Positions 1-8,468 of a stretch of 64,000 nucleotides of DNA are shown in pieces. Within the stretch, counting starts at the first letter, position 1. Each line of letters begins with the position of its first letter. The translations under genes were made by a program, and so were the position numbers. Location: assembly GCA_902781095.1 (NCBI GenBank), contig CACZHW010000003.1, forward strand, positions 134,022 through 198,021, written 5' to 3'. The DNA comes from an uncultured Eubacteriales bacterium. GTDB taxonomy: Bacteria > Bacillota > Clostridia > Christensenellales > Aristaeellaceae. The notes under the pieces were generated by a model that was given only the letters and a program-made list of their open reading frames with translations, was not told the DNA's origin and made no database searches.

Positions 1-191
1 ACGGCGCAATCCGCCGGGCCGCCGCGCAGGAACTCATCGACCTTTGCCTGCGGTACGGCGAGACCGTCGTCACCGGACGGAACGCGCCGGACTGGCTGAT
101 GGAAGAGGCGGATTACTGCACCGTGATGCAGGAGATCAGGCACCCGTACCGTACGGAATCGCTTGCGGCCCGCGAGGGCGTCGAATGGTAA
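1..191 (+). CDS. cobO: Corrinoid adenosyltransferase, C-terminal fragment
   Basis: Only the last 62 codons are inside the window (reading frame begins at base 3, stop TAA 189-191). The fragment carries the typical C-terminus of the CobA/CobO/BtuR cob(I)alamin adenosyltransferase family: a segment reading VVTGRNAPDWLMEEAD, then a conserved HPY-type turn and a final AAREGVEW resembling the family's AARKGIEY end. These enzymes transfer the adenosyl group of ATP to cob(I)alamin in the cytoplasm to make coenzyme B12. The active-site P-loop lies upstream of the window and cannot be checked. It ends about 40 bp before the next gene on the same strand. Family assignment is fairly sure; operon membership is not known. 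Confidence 0.75.
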   Translation, partial: GAIRRAAAQELIDLCLRYGETVVTGRNAPDWLMEEADYCTVMQEIRHPYRTESLAAREGVEW

Positions 192-231
192 CTTTGAGGA
201 CAGGAAAGCTGTGAAGGCCAGCCGTTGAAAG

Positions 232-1827
232 ATGAAAAACAGCCGACTTCGGATTGCTCTGACCGTGGGATTCGGGGCGTTCGTCTACGCCCTTCTGGGA
301 ACCATAGGATCGCAGATAGATCAGCACGGGGAGATCTTCCCCGCCGGCTGCCTGTCTGCTTTTCCTGTATGGCTTGCCGCCTGTGCGCTTGCGCTGACCC
401 TGGCGGTCGGCTTTGTGCCGCGGCATCTGTCTGCGGGCCGCTCTGCCCGGCTACGGGAGGGGGCGGGGCAGAAGCCCCCTATCGGCCGGGCTGGGGTCTT
501 CCTGATCCTTATGGCCTGCTGGACGCCGATGTTTCTCATCGAGTTCCCCGGCTCCTTCATGTACGATACGCAGCGGCAGACGTTCCAGATCGCGACGGGA
601 GAGTATGACGCCTTTCACCCGCTGCTGCACACGCTGGCGCTGCGGTTATGCCTCTCGTTTTACCCGCTGTTCCAGTCCATTGAAAAGAGCGCGGCGCTCT
701 ACAGCGTGTGCCAGATGGCGATACTGGCGGGCTGCTTTGCCGAAACCTGCCGGACGCTGTACAGGGTATGGCCGTCCGGACGGGCTTTCGTCCTGGCGGT
801 GCTGTTTTACACGCTGTATCCCGCGCACATGGCCATGGCCTGCAACTTCATCAAGGACGTACCGTTCGCCGGCTTCTTTTCGCTGCTTGTCGCCGCCTGG
901 CTGGAACGCGCGCTGTGCGGCCGGTCGGACTTTGCAGGAACGGCCCGGCTGATCGCTTGCGGAGGCCTCGTCTGCCTGTTGAGGAACAACATGATCTACG
1001 CCCTGGCGGCATGGGGAGCGGTGCTGCTCTTTACGCGCCGGCGCGCCTGGGCGGTGCCTGTCTTTTTGTCGGTCGTCCTGGCCCTTTGCGTCAACGAGGG
1101 CATGATCCGGTCGCTGAACGCCGCCAGGGGGAGCGCGGTCGAGATGCTCTCCGTGCCGGTCCAGCAGCTCGCCAGGGCCAGACTGAAGGCGCCGGAGGCG
1201 TTTTCGGATGCGGACAGAGAGCTGATGGACTCCGCCTTCCAGAAGAAGGGGTGGACTCTTTACGAACCGTCCCTGTCCGACCCGGTCAAGTCGGATATCC
1301 GGGAGGACGTGCTGAAGGCACGCGGCGCGGAGTTCTTCGATTTGTGGCTGCGGGTGGGCAGGCAGGAACCGAAGGTTTATGCCGACGCGTTTTTCAGCCT
1401 GATTCTGCCGTCCGTCTATCCGTACAGCCACTATCGCGTGGCGCAGCCGTACATCGAAACGGGGCTCCAGCCGGGCGTGCTGACCGCGCCGTTCGGCCAG
1501 CCGCCGATGACGCAGCCTTCCCGCTTTGAGGCGGCCCGCAAATGGCTGGACGAGGCGGTTTACTCCACAGGGGCCGACGGAATCCCGCTGCTGCGGCTGC
1601 TGATGAACACGGGGCTCGTGTTCTGGGTGCTGTTTCTCTGTCTGCTCATCGTAGCCGCTTACGGGGGGACGGCTCTTGGCGTCCTGCTGCTGCCGCTTCT
1701 GCTGTACGGCACGTACCTGCTGGGGCCGGTGATGCAGGGCAGGTATCTCTATCCATTCCTGTGCGTGCTGCCGCATTTCTTCCTCTGCGCGGCGGACGCA
1801 ATCCGAGAAAGGGCCGGAAGGACATGA
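232..1827 (+). CDS. Polytopic membrane protein, DUF6020-like
   Basis: A 531-residue integral membrane protein with about a dozen hydrophobic segments. After an N-terminal pair of helices it has the motif FPGSFMYDT (residues 105-113) followed by a His-rich stretch (DAFHPLLHT), an arrangement I associate with DUF6020 and related GT-C-like membrane families. It may therefore handle a lipid-linked sugar at the outer face of the membrane, but that is inference; no catalytic residue is proven. The chosen ATG has only a weak upstream purine stretch, so the start is uncertain by some codons. Its stop overlaps the start of the next gene (ATGA, 1824-1827), and the third gene of the set is a GT2 glycosyltransferase. 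This suggests a co-translated glycan-synthesis operon. Confidence 0.6.
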   Translation: MKNSRLRIALTVGFGAFVYALLGTIGSQIDQHGEIFPAGCLSAFPVWLAACALALTLAVGFVPRHLSAGRSARLREGAGQKPPIGRAGVFLILMACWTPMFLIEFPGSFMYDTQRQTFQIATGEYDAFHPLLHTLALRLCLSFYPLFQSIEKSAALYSVCQMAILAGCFAETCRTLYRVWPSGRAFVLAVLFYTLYPAHMAMACNFIKDVPFAGFFSLLVAAWLERALCGRSDFAGTARLIACGGLVCLLRNNMIYALAAWGAVLLFTRRRAWAVPVFLSVVLALCVNEGMIRSLNAARGSAVEMLSVPVQQLARARLKAPEAFSDADRELMDSAFQKKGWTLYEPSLSDPVKSDIREDVLKARGAEFFDLWLRVGRQEPKVYADAFFSLILPSVYPYSHYRVAQPYIETGLQPGVLTAPFGQPPMTQPSRFEAARKWLDEAVYSTGADGIPLLRLLMNTGLVFWVLFLCLLIVAAYGGTALGVLLLPLLLYGTYLLGPVMQGRYLYPFLCVLPHFFLCAADAIRERAGRT

Positions 1828-3998
1828 TCAGGATCGACAAAAAAGAGGGGCTTGCGCTCCTTTTCTGCGCGGCGCTCATTGCGGCCGTCTTTATGACCGG
1901 CGTGCTGGACAAATGCCAGACGTGGGGGACAATGGAGTGGAGCTACCTGCATTTTATGGAGCAGGACCCCGAACACCCGCATTACGGGATTCAGAACACC
2001 GGGCCGGAATTCAACCTGCCCAAGGGGACTTACAGGCTCAAGTTCTGCATTGAAACGGACGGCTCCGGGACCGTGCGCCTGGCCTCGACCAACGACGCGC
2101 CGATTGAGCCTGCCGCATTTCCCTTCTCCCGGGACCAGTACGAGCAGGTCGTGCAGTTTGAAATCGGGGAATCCGCCAAGCAGGTGGACATCCAGGTCGA
2201 CTTTGAGTCCGGCACCTATTACGAGATGGGCGAGACGCGCCTGTACACGCCCTTTTACAAGGACAACGCGTTTACCTTCGCCTTTGTCCTGCTCGGCTGC
2301 TGGGCTTTGGCCGTCCTCTGGCGGCACCGGCTGCTGAGCGGGGAGCGGGGTGTGCTGCTCATGCTGATGGCCGTAGCGGTTCTGTTCGCCAGCGCGCCGG
2401 CTCTGAAGGAAAACCTGAGCGTGTTCCACGATACCCGGTACCATTCAGCGCGGATGCGCAACCTGGCGGACGGCCTCCTCTCCGGGCAGTTTCCGGTCCG
2501 CCTCGGCGGATTCAGTTACAACGGGTACGGCGCGATTACATCCGTCTTTTATCCGGACCTCTTCCTGTACCCGTTTGCGGCCATGCTGATTGCAGGCGCT
2601 TCCATCCAGTATGTGATGAACGTCATCCTCATCGCCTGCAACCTTCTGGCGTGCTTCACCCTGTTTGCCTGCGGCAGAAGGATCTGGCGATCCGAAAGGG
2701 CTGGCGCCTTTGCGGCCATTCTGTACGTCCTGTCCGTGTACCGCGTTACGGATGTGTGCGTCCGTTTCGCCCTGGGGGAGATGCTGGCCATGGGCTTTCT
2801 GCCCCTGTTTCTCTGCGGGCTGTGGGAGACGGTATGGGGCGATGCGCGGGCCTGGTACAAGCTGGGCATCGGCGCGGCCTGCATCTTTCTCAGCCATATG
2901 ATCAGCACGTTCCTGTGCGTCCTGCTGGCATTCGCCGTCGTGATACCGGCTGCCCGGCGCGTGCTGAAGGAAGGCCGGTGGCGTGCGCTTCTCAAGGCCG
3001 TGCTGCTGGCGCTGGCCCTCTCCGCTTACCACATCGGTCCGCTGCTGAGCTACCTCGGGCAGGGCATCGGGGCGGACGCGTCCCTGTTTACGACGACGAT
3101 GGCCGGGACGGCCGTCGCGCCGGCCCAGCTGCTGCTGAAGGGGACGGGAAACCTCAGCAAACTGCCCACGGACGGCACGCTGTCCTTTATGCCGCTTGAA
3201 ATCGGGCTGCCGCTGTTAACCGGCGTCGCCCTGGCGGCCGGAAGCGCCCTTGAATCCGGGCGGGCGGAATGGGACGGGGATACGCGGGTTTCGCTGCTGT
3301 TCATCGCCGTCGGCGCGTGGTTCGCGCTGATGAGCACCACGCTGTTCCCCTGGAGCTACGTCTCCGTGGTGACGAAGCTCTTCGACAGGATTCAGTTCGC
3401 ATACCGTTACCTGATGTTTCCGGCGCTGCTGTTTTCTCTGGTCGGCGGCAGGGCATTCGCCCGGCTGTGCACGGCGCAGAACCGGACGCTGGTTTCCGCC
3501 GTGGTTTTGTGCGCGGCGGTTTCCGCGGTGCTGCCCACGCTGACGGAGCAGACCCGCCATTACGAGTTCTACGAGTTCGGAAGGGACGTGTCCCCGGACA
3601 TCAAACAGTTTACCGAGTACTGTCTGCCGGAGGCGGACATGAACGAGACGCGGTACCGGGCCGTCGAAACGCAGGGCGAAATTACCCTGAGGGATGCGGT
3701 GAAACGGGGGGCCTCCTTTACGGCGACGGCCGAGGCGGCGGGGGATGCCTCCGTCACGCTGCCGCTGTTCGCCTTCGACGGGTACGAGGCGCGCCTCGGA
3801 GGAGAGAGGCTGTCCTGCGGGAAAACGGAGACCGGAAAGCTGGTCGTATATATTCCGAAGGGCAGCAGCGGCACGCTGAAAGTCTTCTTCGCCGGCAAGC
3901 GAATCTGGAGGCTCGGGGATGCGCTCACCCTGCTGACCCTCATCTGTCTTTGCGCCTGGCGCATGAATCTGCACCGGAGGTACCAAACAAATGCCTAA
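1824..3998 (+). CDS. Large polytopic membrane protein (YfhO/GT-C-like)
   Basis: A 724-residue membrane protein. A short N-terminal helix anchors a beta-rich extracytoplasmic domain (roughly residues 30-140, containing FNLPKGTYRLKF). About eleven further membrane helices follow, and a second soluble domain lies near the C-terminus before a last helix. The order resembles YfhO-type and other GT-C-fold glycosyltransferases that use polyprenyl-phosphate sugars, with a conserved F-H-D-x-R-Y-H segment (FHDTRYHSAR) in an external loop. I chose ATG 1824 because it overlaps the previous stop in an ATGA arrangement and starts just before the first hydrophobic helix; an in-frame start farther upstream would lie inside the previous gene. 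Function is inferred from architecture and neighbours only. Confidence 0.6.
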   Translation: MIRIDKKEGLALLFCAALIAAVFMTGVLDKCQTWGTMEWSYLHFMEQDPEHPHYGIQNTGPEFNLPKGTYRLKFCIETDGSGTVRLASTNDAPIEPAAFPFSRDQYEQVVQFEIGESAKQVDIQVDFESGTYYEMGETRLYTPFYKDNAFTFAFVLLGCWALAVLWRHRLLSGERGVLLMLMAVAVLFASAPALKENLSVFHDTRYHSARMRNLADGLLSGQFPVRLGGFSYNGYGAITSVFYPDLFLYPFAAMLIAGASIQYVMNVILIACNLLACFTLFACGRRIWRSERAGAFAAILYVLSVYRVTDVCVRFALGEMLAMGFLPLFLCGLWETVWGDARAWYKLGIGAACIFLSHMISTFLCVLLAFAVVIPAARRVLKEGRWRALLKAVLLALALSAYHIGPLLSYLGQGIGADASLFTTTMAGTAVAPAQLLLKGTGNLSKLPTDGTLSFMPLEIGLPLLTGVALAAGSALESGRAEWDGDTRVSLLFIAVGAWFALMSTTLFPWSYVSVVTKLFDRIQFAYRYLMFPALLFSLVGGRAFARLCTAQNRTLVSAVVLCAAVSAVLPTLTEQTRHYEFYEFGRDVSPDIKQFTEYCLPEADMNETRYRAVETQGEITLRDAVKRGASFTATAEAAGDASVTLPLFAFDGYEARLGGERLSCGKTETGKLVVYIPKGSSGTLKVFFAGKRIWRLGDALTLLTLICLCAWRMNLHRRYQTNA

Positions 3999-5283
3999 AG
4001 TATCGATCGTCGTACCGGTTTACAACGCCGAAAAGGCGCTGAAACGGTGCGTTGACAGCATCCTGAACCAGGACTACACAGATTTTGAACTGATCCTGGC
4101 GGACGACGGCAGCACCGACGGCTCGCCGGCGATACTGGATGCGTATGCCGCGGCAGACGGCCGCGTGCACGTCATCCATAAAAAAAACACCGGCGTCTCG
4201 GATACGAGAAACCAGGCGCTGGCCATGGCGCGGGGAGAATACATTCAGTTCGCGGATGCGGATGACTGGCTCGTGCCGGAGGCGACGGGCGCTTTTGTGC
4301 GCGCCGCGGAGAGCAGCGGGGCCGGCCTCGTCATCTCGGATTTCTACCGGGTGGTGGGCAACCGCACCTCGCTCAAGGGCTCCATCGACACGGACGGACT
4401 GATCACCCGTGAAGAGTACGCGGAAAACATGAGCAAGAGCCCGGCGGATTTCTATTACGGCGTGCTGTGGAACAAGCTGTTCCGCAGGGACGTCATCGAG
4501 CGGTACTCCCTTCGGATGGACGAGAACCTTCAGTGGTGCGAGGACTTCATCTTCGACATGGAGTACATCCTCCACATCGAGCGCATCTATGTGCTCCGGG
4601 TGCCGCTCTATTACTACGTAAAGACGGAGGGTAGCCTGATCTCGAAGGGGATGAACATGCCCGACATCGTGCGCATGAAGCTGAACGTCATCGAGTATTA
4701 CACCGGGTTTTATAAAAACATCTACACCGCCGCGGACTACGCGATCAAGCGGCCGATCATCTACGGCTTTTTGCTGGATTTCGCCCATGACGACTCCGCC
4801 ATTCCCGGCCTGCCCGGCACGAAGCGCCTGGGGGAGGAACGGACGAAGGCCTCCCACGAGGTGGTCATGGACGACCTGTGGACGAGGAACTACTACGAGA
4901 GCCGGCTGCTGGAGAGAAATTTCCGCAGCGTTGCGCAGCAGACTGGGCTGGACCTCAAAGAGGTCCGGATTCTCGCCTATCTCCGGCATATCGGGGGAAT
5001 CGACAGCTTCCGGGAACTCGCCGAATTCATCGGCATCACGCAGATTATGCTGTATGCGTACCTGGAAAGGCTGTCCTTCCGGAAACTGATCGAGCTGGAA
5101 CTCAAACGGCCCGGCTCTGTCAGGCTGACCCCGCAGGCCGGGCACGTCATGTCGCTGATTGAGAATGCCATCCAGAACGCCGCCCAAACCTGCCGGGAAA
5201 ACATGACGGCGGAAGAGGCCGAGGCGTATGAAGCGCTGCGGAAAACGGCGTTTGGCGCGCTGCAGAAACGGCTGGAGATCTGA
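3991..5283 (+). CDS. GT2 glycosyltransferase with C-terminal MarR-like winged helix
   Basis: The N-terminal 220 residues are a clear GT-A family 2 glycosyltransferase: VSIVVPVYNAEKAL start, DDGSTDGS (38-45) and the metal-binding ADADDW (88-93). Such enzymes transfer a sugar from a nucleotide sugar in the cytoplasm. After a helical linker, residues about 318-430 do not look like a glycosyltransferase tail. They follow the MarR pattern: LKEVRILAYL, a helix-turn-helix RELAEFIGITQIMLYAYLER, the wing ending VRLTPQAG, then the long C-terminal dimerisation helix with MTAEEAEAYEAL. The gene starts 8 bp inside the preceding membrane-protein gene, so it is translationally coupled. The wing is poor in basic residues, so DNA binding is not certain. 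The GT2 call is firm and the winged-helix call is probable. Confidence 0.85.
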   Translation: MPKVSIVVPVYNAEKALKRCVDSILNQDYTDFELILADDGSTDGSPAILDAYAAADGRVHVIHKKNTGVSDTRNQALAMARGEYIQFADADDWLVPEATGAFVRAAESSGAGLVISDFYRVVGNRTSLKGSIDTDGLITREEYAENMSKSPADFYYGVLWNKLFRRDVIERYSLRMDENLQWCEDFIFDMEYILHIERIYVLRVPLYYYVKTEGSLISKGMNMPDIVRMKLNVIEYYTGFYKNIYTAADYAIKRPIIYGFLLDFAHDDSAIPGLPGTKRLGEERTKASHEVVMDDLWTRNYYESRLLERNFRSVAQQTGLDLKEVRILAYLRHIGGIDSFRELAEFIGITQIMLYAYLERLSFRKLIELELKRPGSVRLTPQAGHVMSLIENAIQNAAQTCRENMTAEEAEAYEALRKTAFGALQKRLEI

Positions 5284-5324
5284 ACGCCCGGCGCCGGGCT
5301 GCCGGATGCCGGCCGGGGAGCCGC

Positions 5325-5909
5325 TCAGCGCGTAAGGCCGACCACGATGGAGGAGACGGTCATCGTTTCCGGTTCAATGAGGTAGCGGCAGTAAACGTGC
5401 TCGTAGTTGCGGTAATTGTCCCGGGTGCCCGGCGGATAGGCGCTGACGGGGGACAGGAGGAGAATGACGATCTCGCGCCCTTCTTCTTCGGTGAGCAGCC
5501 CCCTCGGCGGAAGGGCGGTCATGACGCCGTTGGCGTTTTCAAAGTAGTCCGCGCAGTACAGGATCTGTTCATCCGCCGGCTGGGCGCCGCTGTAGTCCGT
5601 CGGATACACGGTGAAGATCTTGTCGATGGAGTCGCCCACGCTGATTCCCCGGGGTCCGTCGCTCAGGTGCAGGCTTCCGCTCTTTTGGATTTCCTGAACC
5701 CACCGGGCCTCAAGGTCGGAGAGGGAGAAGGGCGCGCTGCTGTCAAAGGGCAGCACGGAAGGAGCGGTTTCGGACACCGGTGCTTCGCTTTCCCTTTCAG
5801 GGGTTGCCTTGATCACCAGAAGGCTCAGCAGGATGCACAGGAGCGCTGCGATGAGCAGCAGCAGCGCCGGGTGGATGGCCTGCGGCTTTTTGCGGGTACT
5901 AACTGGCAT
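5325..5909 (-). CDS. Membrane-anchored extracytoplasmic protein of unknown function
   Basis: Encodes 194 residues: a short basic N-terminus, one hydrophobic helix (ALLLLIAALLCILLSLLVI), a Pro/Ser/Thr/Glu-rich linker and a soluble C-terminal domain that would sit outside the cell. The domain contains GISVGDSIDKIFTVYP, a type of motif seen in several uncharacterised Clostridia surface proteins, and two Tyr-rich strands. I recognise no enzyme. An ATG 16 codons upstream (5957) is in frame, but it overlaps a TATAAT-like box and has no ribosome site, whereas 5909 is preceded by AAGGAG at a slightly long distance. It is convergent with the GT2 gene and divergent from the RmuC-like gene. Confidence 0.6.
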   Translation of the reverse strand: MPVSTRKKPQAIHPALLLLIAALLCILLSLLVIKATPERESEAPVSETAPSVLPFDSSAPFSLSDLEARWVQEIQKSGSLHLSDGPRGISVGDSIDKIFTVYPTDYSGAQPADEQILYCADYFENANGVMTALPPRGLLTEEEGREIVILLLSPVSAYPPGTRDNYRNYEHVYCRYLIEPETMTVSSIVVGLTR

Positions 5910-5992
5910 GGTCTTCTGTCGTCTCCTTCTGAACTTCTTTTGCAGTTTATTATACAATGATTCGCTTTAGCATAAAAGGGATGTGAGCAATT

Positions 5993-7210
5993 ATGCAGAG
6001 ATTTGTGAACTGGACGGGGAAGCTGAGCGTGGAAACGGGGGTATTCTACGCCGTCATGCTGGGGCTTCTGTCCCTCCTGGCCGTATTGCTGCTGGTTTAC
6101 TGCATCAGCAGGGTAAGAAACGGCCGGAGACAGCAGGAGGCGGTTTCGCAGGCACTGGAGACGCAGCGCGCCTCCGTCGAGGCCATCAACAGCCTGAAGG
6201 ACGACCTGGTGCCGCAGCGGGAAGTGGAAGAGAAACTGAAGGGGATCGAGGAGACATTGTCCCAGGTCATCAGCGAAATCCGCAACACGCAGCAGGGACA
6301 GATGGACGCGATCAGCGGCCAGCTGAGAAAGGCCAGCCTCATCACCCAGGACAGCACGGCCAGGTTTCAGGAGCAGCTGAACGCCCTGGACCAGCAGCTC
6401 TCGAGCCTTGGCGCGAGCCTCCGGAACAATCTGCTGCCGGAACAGCTGTCCGAGATCCGGGAGACGATCAGCGACGGCTTCCGGCAGCTGAAGAGCGCGG
6501 AAGACAGCGCCGACGAGGCGGATTCGCTGTTCACCCGGGCGGAACCGGCAGATACCGGCAGCACCAGCGAGAGCAGCCCGGAGACCCTCGCGGAAAAACT
6601 GGACAGGACTTTGGAAAGCCTGAACGGCGTGCAGCGGATTCTTGCGGCACGTGCGCACCGGACCGGCGCGCCGGACGCGCTTTTCGGCCTGCTGCGTTCT
6701 GCGGATGCCTCCGTCATCCTGCATGCGCTGCTGAATCCGCAGCAGTATGCGGCAAAGGTGAAGACCGGCCGGGGCACGGCGGACTACGCGATCCGGGTGG
6801 CGGTCGGCCGGACGGGGAGGGAAGAGGCGCTGCTCCCCGTAGACTGCGGCTTTGTCCCGTACCGCTACGGCCGGCCGGCCGGCGGCAGAGAGGACGCCGG
6901 TCTGATCGAGCGTCTGCTGCAGGAATACCTGCCGGAGAAGGTTCAGACGCTGATTTCGCCGCCGGAGACGACGGACTATGCCATCCTGTATATCGACGAT
7001 GCGGACATCTATCTGGAGGCGCTGCGCTGCCCGGGCCTGACGGAGCGGATTTACGCGCGGTACCGCGTCATCCTGGCCAACCCGGCCTTTTTGACTGCAC
7101 TGGTGTCCAGCTGCTGCGACGGAACTGAACTGTGCAGGGCCGAACGGCTGACGGCGGAGGCCCAAAAGCAGCTCACTGATCTGCGCGCGGAGCAGCGGGC
7201 CGGCCGGTAA
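5993..7210 (+). CDS. RmuC-like membrane-anchored coiled-coil protein, nuclease core degenerate
   Basis: 405 residues: an N-terminal membrane helix (about 18-38), a long Gln/Glu-rich coiled coil (about 45-175), an acidic Ser/Thr linker and a C-terminal globular domain. The layout and the domain's strand order match RmuC, a family linked to DNA recombination and limiting sequence inversion, which carries a PD-(D/E)xK nuclease core. Here the expected P-D and D-S-K positions read TADYAIRV and LLPVDCGFVPY, so the catalytic lysine is absent and the loop is shortened. The protein is therefore likely a non-catalytic or rewired member. It is divergent from the preceding gene, and no downstream partner is obvious before the importer promoter. 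Confidence 0.65.
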   Translation: MQRFVNWTGKLSVETGVFYAVMLGLLSLLAVLLLVYCISRVRNGRRQQEAVSQALETQRASVEAINSLKDDLVPQREVEEKLKGIEETLSQVISEIRNTQQGQMDAISGQLRKASLITQDSTARFQEQLNALDQQLSSLGASLRNNLLPEQLSEIRETISDGFRQLKSAEDSADEADSLFTRAEPADTGSTSESSPETLAEKLDRTLESLNGVQRILAARAHRTGAPDALFGLLRSADASVILHALLNPQQYAAKVKTGRGTADYAIRVAVGRTGREEALLPVDCGFVPYRYGRPAGGREDAGLIERLLQEYLPEKVQTLISPPETTDYAILYIDDADIYLEALRCPGLTERIYARYRVILANPAFLTALVSSCCDGTELCRAERLTAEAQKQLTDLRAEQRAGR

Positions 7211-7275
7211 GCGGGGGCGCGCCGCGCCTGCGGAAAGGGCAAACGACCCTTCAAATTATTGTGTATTTTTGGAGA

Positions 7276-7310
7276 AGCACATTGTTTTTTACGAAACAAT
7301 GTGCTATAAT
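7276..7310 (+). promoter_or_regulatory. Promoter of the AfuABC-like importer with perfect 12-bp dyad operator
   Basis: A consensus -10 TATAAT (7305-7310) lies 17 bp after a weak -35 TTGTTT (7282-7287). A perfect inverted repeat, AGCACATTGTTT (7276-7287) and AAACAATGTGCT (7294-7305) separated by 6 bp, covers the -35 and the whole spacer. No U-run follows the dyad and transcription would start downstream of it, so it is read as a protein-binding operator rather than a terminator. It does not match Fur-box spacing or sequence. The regulator is unknown. Confidence 0.75.
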
Positions 7311-7354
7311 TTTGCCAAACTTCGGATCATGAATAGCCGAAAGGAGACGAAACC

Positions 7355-8368
7355 ATGAAAAAGATCCTGTGCACACTGCTGGCAGTCGCGCTGCTCGCTA
7401 CAGCGGCCCTGGCGCTGGCGGACGACAACGTCCTGGTCATCTATTCTCCGAACTCCGACACGGAAGTCGACAACATCATCCCCGCGTTTGAAGAAGCGAC
7501 CGGTATCCATGTTGATCTGCTCTCCATGGGCACCGGCGAGTGCGTCACCCGTATCGATTCCGAGAAGGACAACCCCCAGGCGGACGTCATGTGGGGCGGC
7601 ATGAACTACGGCGTGTACGTCCAGCACCCCGACCTGTGGGCGGAATACACCTCCCCGAACGAAGCGCTGATCGACGAGGGCTACCGTCAGGGCGCCGTCA
7701 AGGCTTACACCAACTCCAACCTGTCCGGTTCCGGCTGCCTCATCATCAACAACGAGCTGGCCAAGGAGCTGGGCGTCGAGATCAAAGGCTATGCCGATCT
7801 GCTGAACCCGGCGCTCAAGGGCAAGATCGCCTCCGGCGACCCGACCAAGTCCAGCTCCGCCTGGGCGGAACTGACCAACATGCTGCTGGTCATGGGCGAC
7901 GAGCCCTATGACGAGAAGGCGTGGGAGTTCGTCGAGAAGTTCGTGGAGCAGCTCGACGGCATCCAGCTGGATTCCTCTTCCGCGGTTTACAAGGGCACTG
8001 CGGACGGCGAATACGTCGTCGGCGTCTCTTACGAGGATCCGTGCATCCAGATGCTGGCCAGCGGCGCGGACGTGAGCGTCGTTTATCCGGAGGAAGGCAC
8101 CGTCTGGCTGCCGGCCGCGACGGCTATCGTCAAGGGCGCCCCGCACGAGGCGAACGCGCAGGCGTTCATCGACTTCCAGCTCTCCAATGAGGGCCAGAGC
8201 ATCTACGCGAACCTGACCACGCGTGCCGTCAACTCCTCGCTCCCGCTGGGCAACGAGTTCATGAAGCCCTTCAGCGAGATCAACGTGGTGTACGAGGACA
8301 TCCCGTACTGCGCCGAGCACAAGACGGAGTGGCAGGCCCGCTACGCGGAAATCCGCGACCGCCGCTGA
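7355..8368 (+). CDS. ABC transporter substrate-binding protein, AfuA/FbpA-like
   Basis: 337 residues starting with a Sec signal peptide (MKKILCTLLAVALLATAALA, then LADD) without a lipobox cysteine. The mature part opens with NVLVIYSPNSDTEVDNIIPAFE, typical of the type-2 periplasmic binding proteins of the iron(III)/AfuA/2-aminoethylphosphonate group. It would capture the ligand outside the membrane and hand it to the fused permease two genes downstream. Iron(III), hexose-phosphates (the known ligands of AfuA) and phosphonates are all possible; no tyrosine pair diagnostic of FbpA-type iron binding could be assigned. A good ribosome site (AAAGGAG) precedes the ATG. The next gene follows after a hairpin that probably lowers read-through. 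Confidence 0.85.
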   Translation: MKKILCTLLAVALLATAALALADDNVLVIYSPNSDTEVDNIIPAFEEATGIHVDLLSMGTGECVTRIDSEKDNPQADVMWGGMNYGVYVQHPDLWAEYTSPNEALIDEGYRQGAVKAYTNSNLSGSGCLIINNELAKELGVEIKGYADLLNPALKGKIASGDPTKSSSAWAELTNMLLVMGDEPYDEKAWEFVEKFVEQLDGIQLDSSSAVYKGTADGEYVVGVSYEDPCIQMLASGADVSVVYPEEGTVWLPAATAIVKGAPHEANAQAFIDFQLSNEGQSIYANLTTRAVNSSLPLGNEFMKPFSEINVVYEDIPYCAEHKTEWQARYAEIRDRR

Positions 8369-8405
8369 TTCCGGTTTTACCGTTCATCCCTGCCGATGAC
8401 ACAAT

Positions 8406-8435
8406 CGGGCTGGTCGTCTGATCAGCCCGTTTTTT
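8406..8435 (+). terminator. Intra-operon attenuating terminator
   Basis: Stem CGGGCTG (8406-8412) with CAGCCCG (8423-8429) and a 10-nt loop, followed by six T. It lies between the binding protein and the ATPase gene, where partial termination would keep binding-protein mRNA in excess. Confidence 0.75.
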
Positions 8436-8468
8436 CGATCAGAGTCAAACGACACAGGAGGAGAGAAC

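Noticed and set aside
646..1776. Long antisense reading frames in the GC-rich part, for example 646-1776 minus and 25529-27982 plus
   Set aside because: They lie opposite well-recognised genes, are rich in Arg, Pro, His and Gly, and lack ribosome sites; they are codon-bias shadows.
1542..1823. Longer start for the second membrane protein
   Set aside because: The extra 94 codons lie wholly inside the previous gene; the ATGA overlap at 1824 is the better start.
5284..5324. Terminator between the GT2 gene and the convergent membrane-anchored gene
   Set aside because: GCCCGGC/GCCGGGC palindromes are present but no T-run follows on either strand, so I did not list it.
7276..7305. Fur box at the AfuABC-like promoter
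   Set aside because: The dyad does not resemble the GATAATGATAATCATTATC pattern or its hexamer array.
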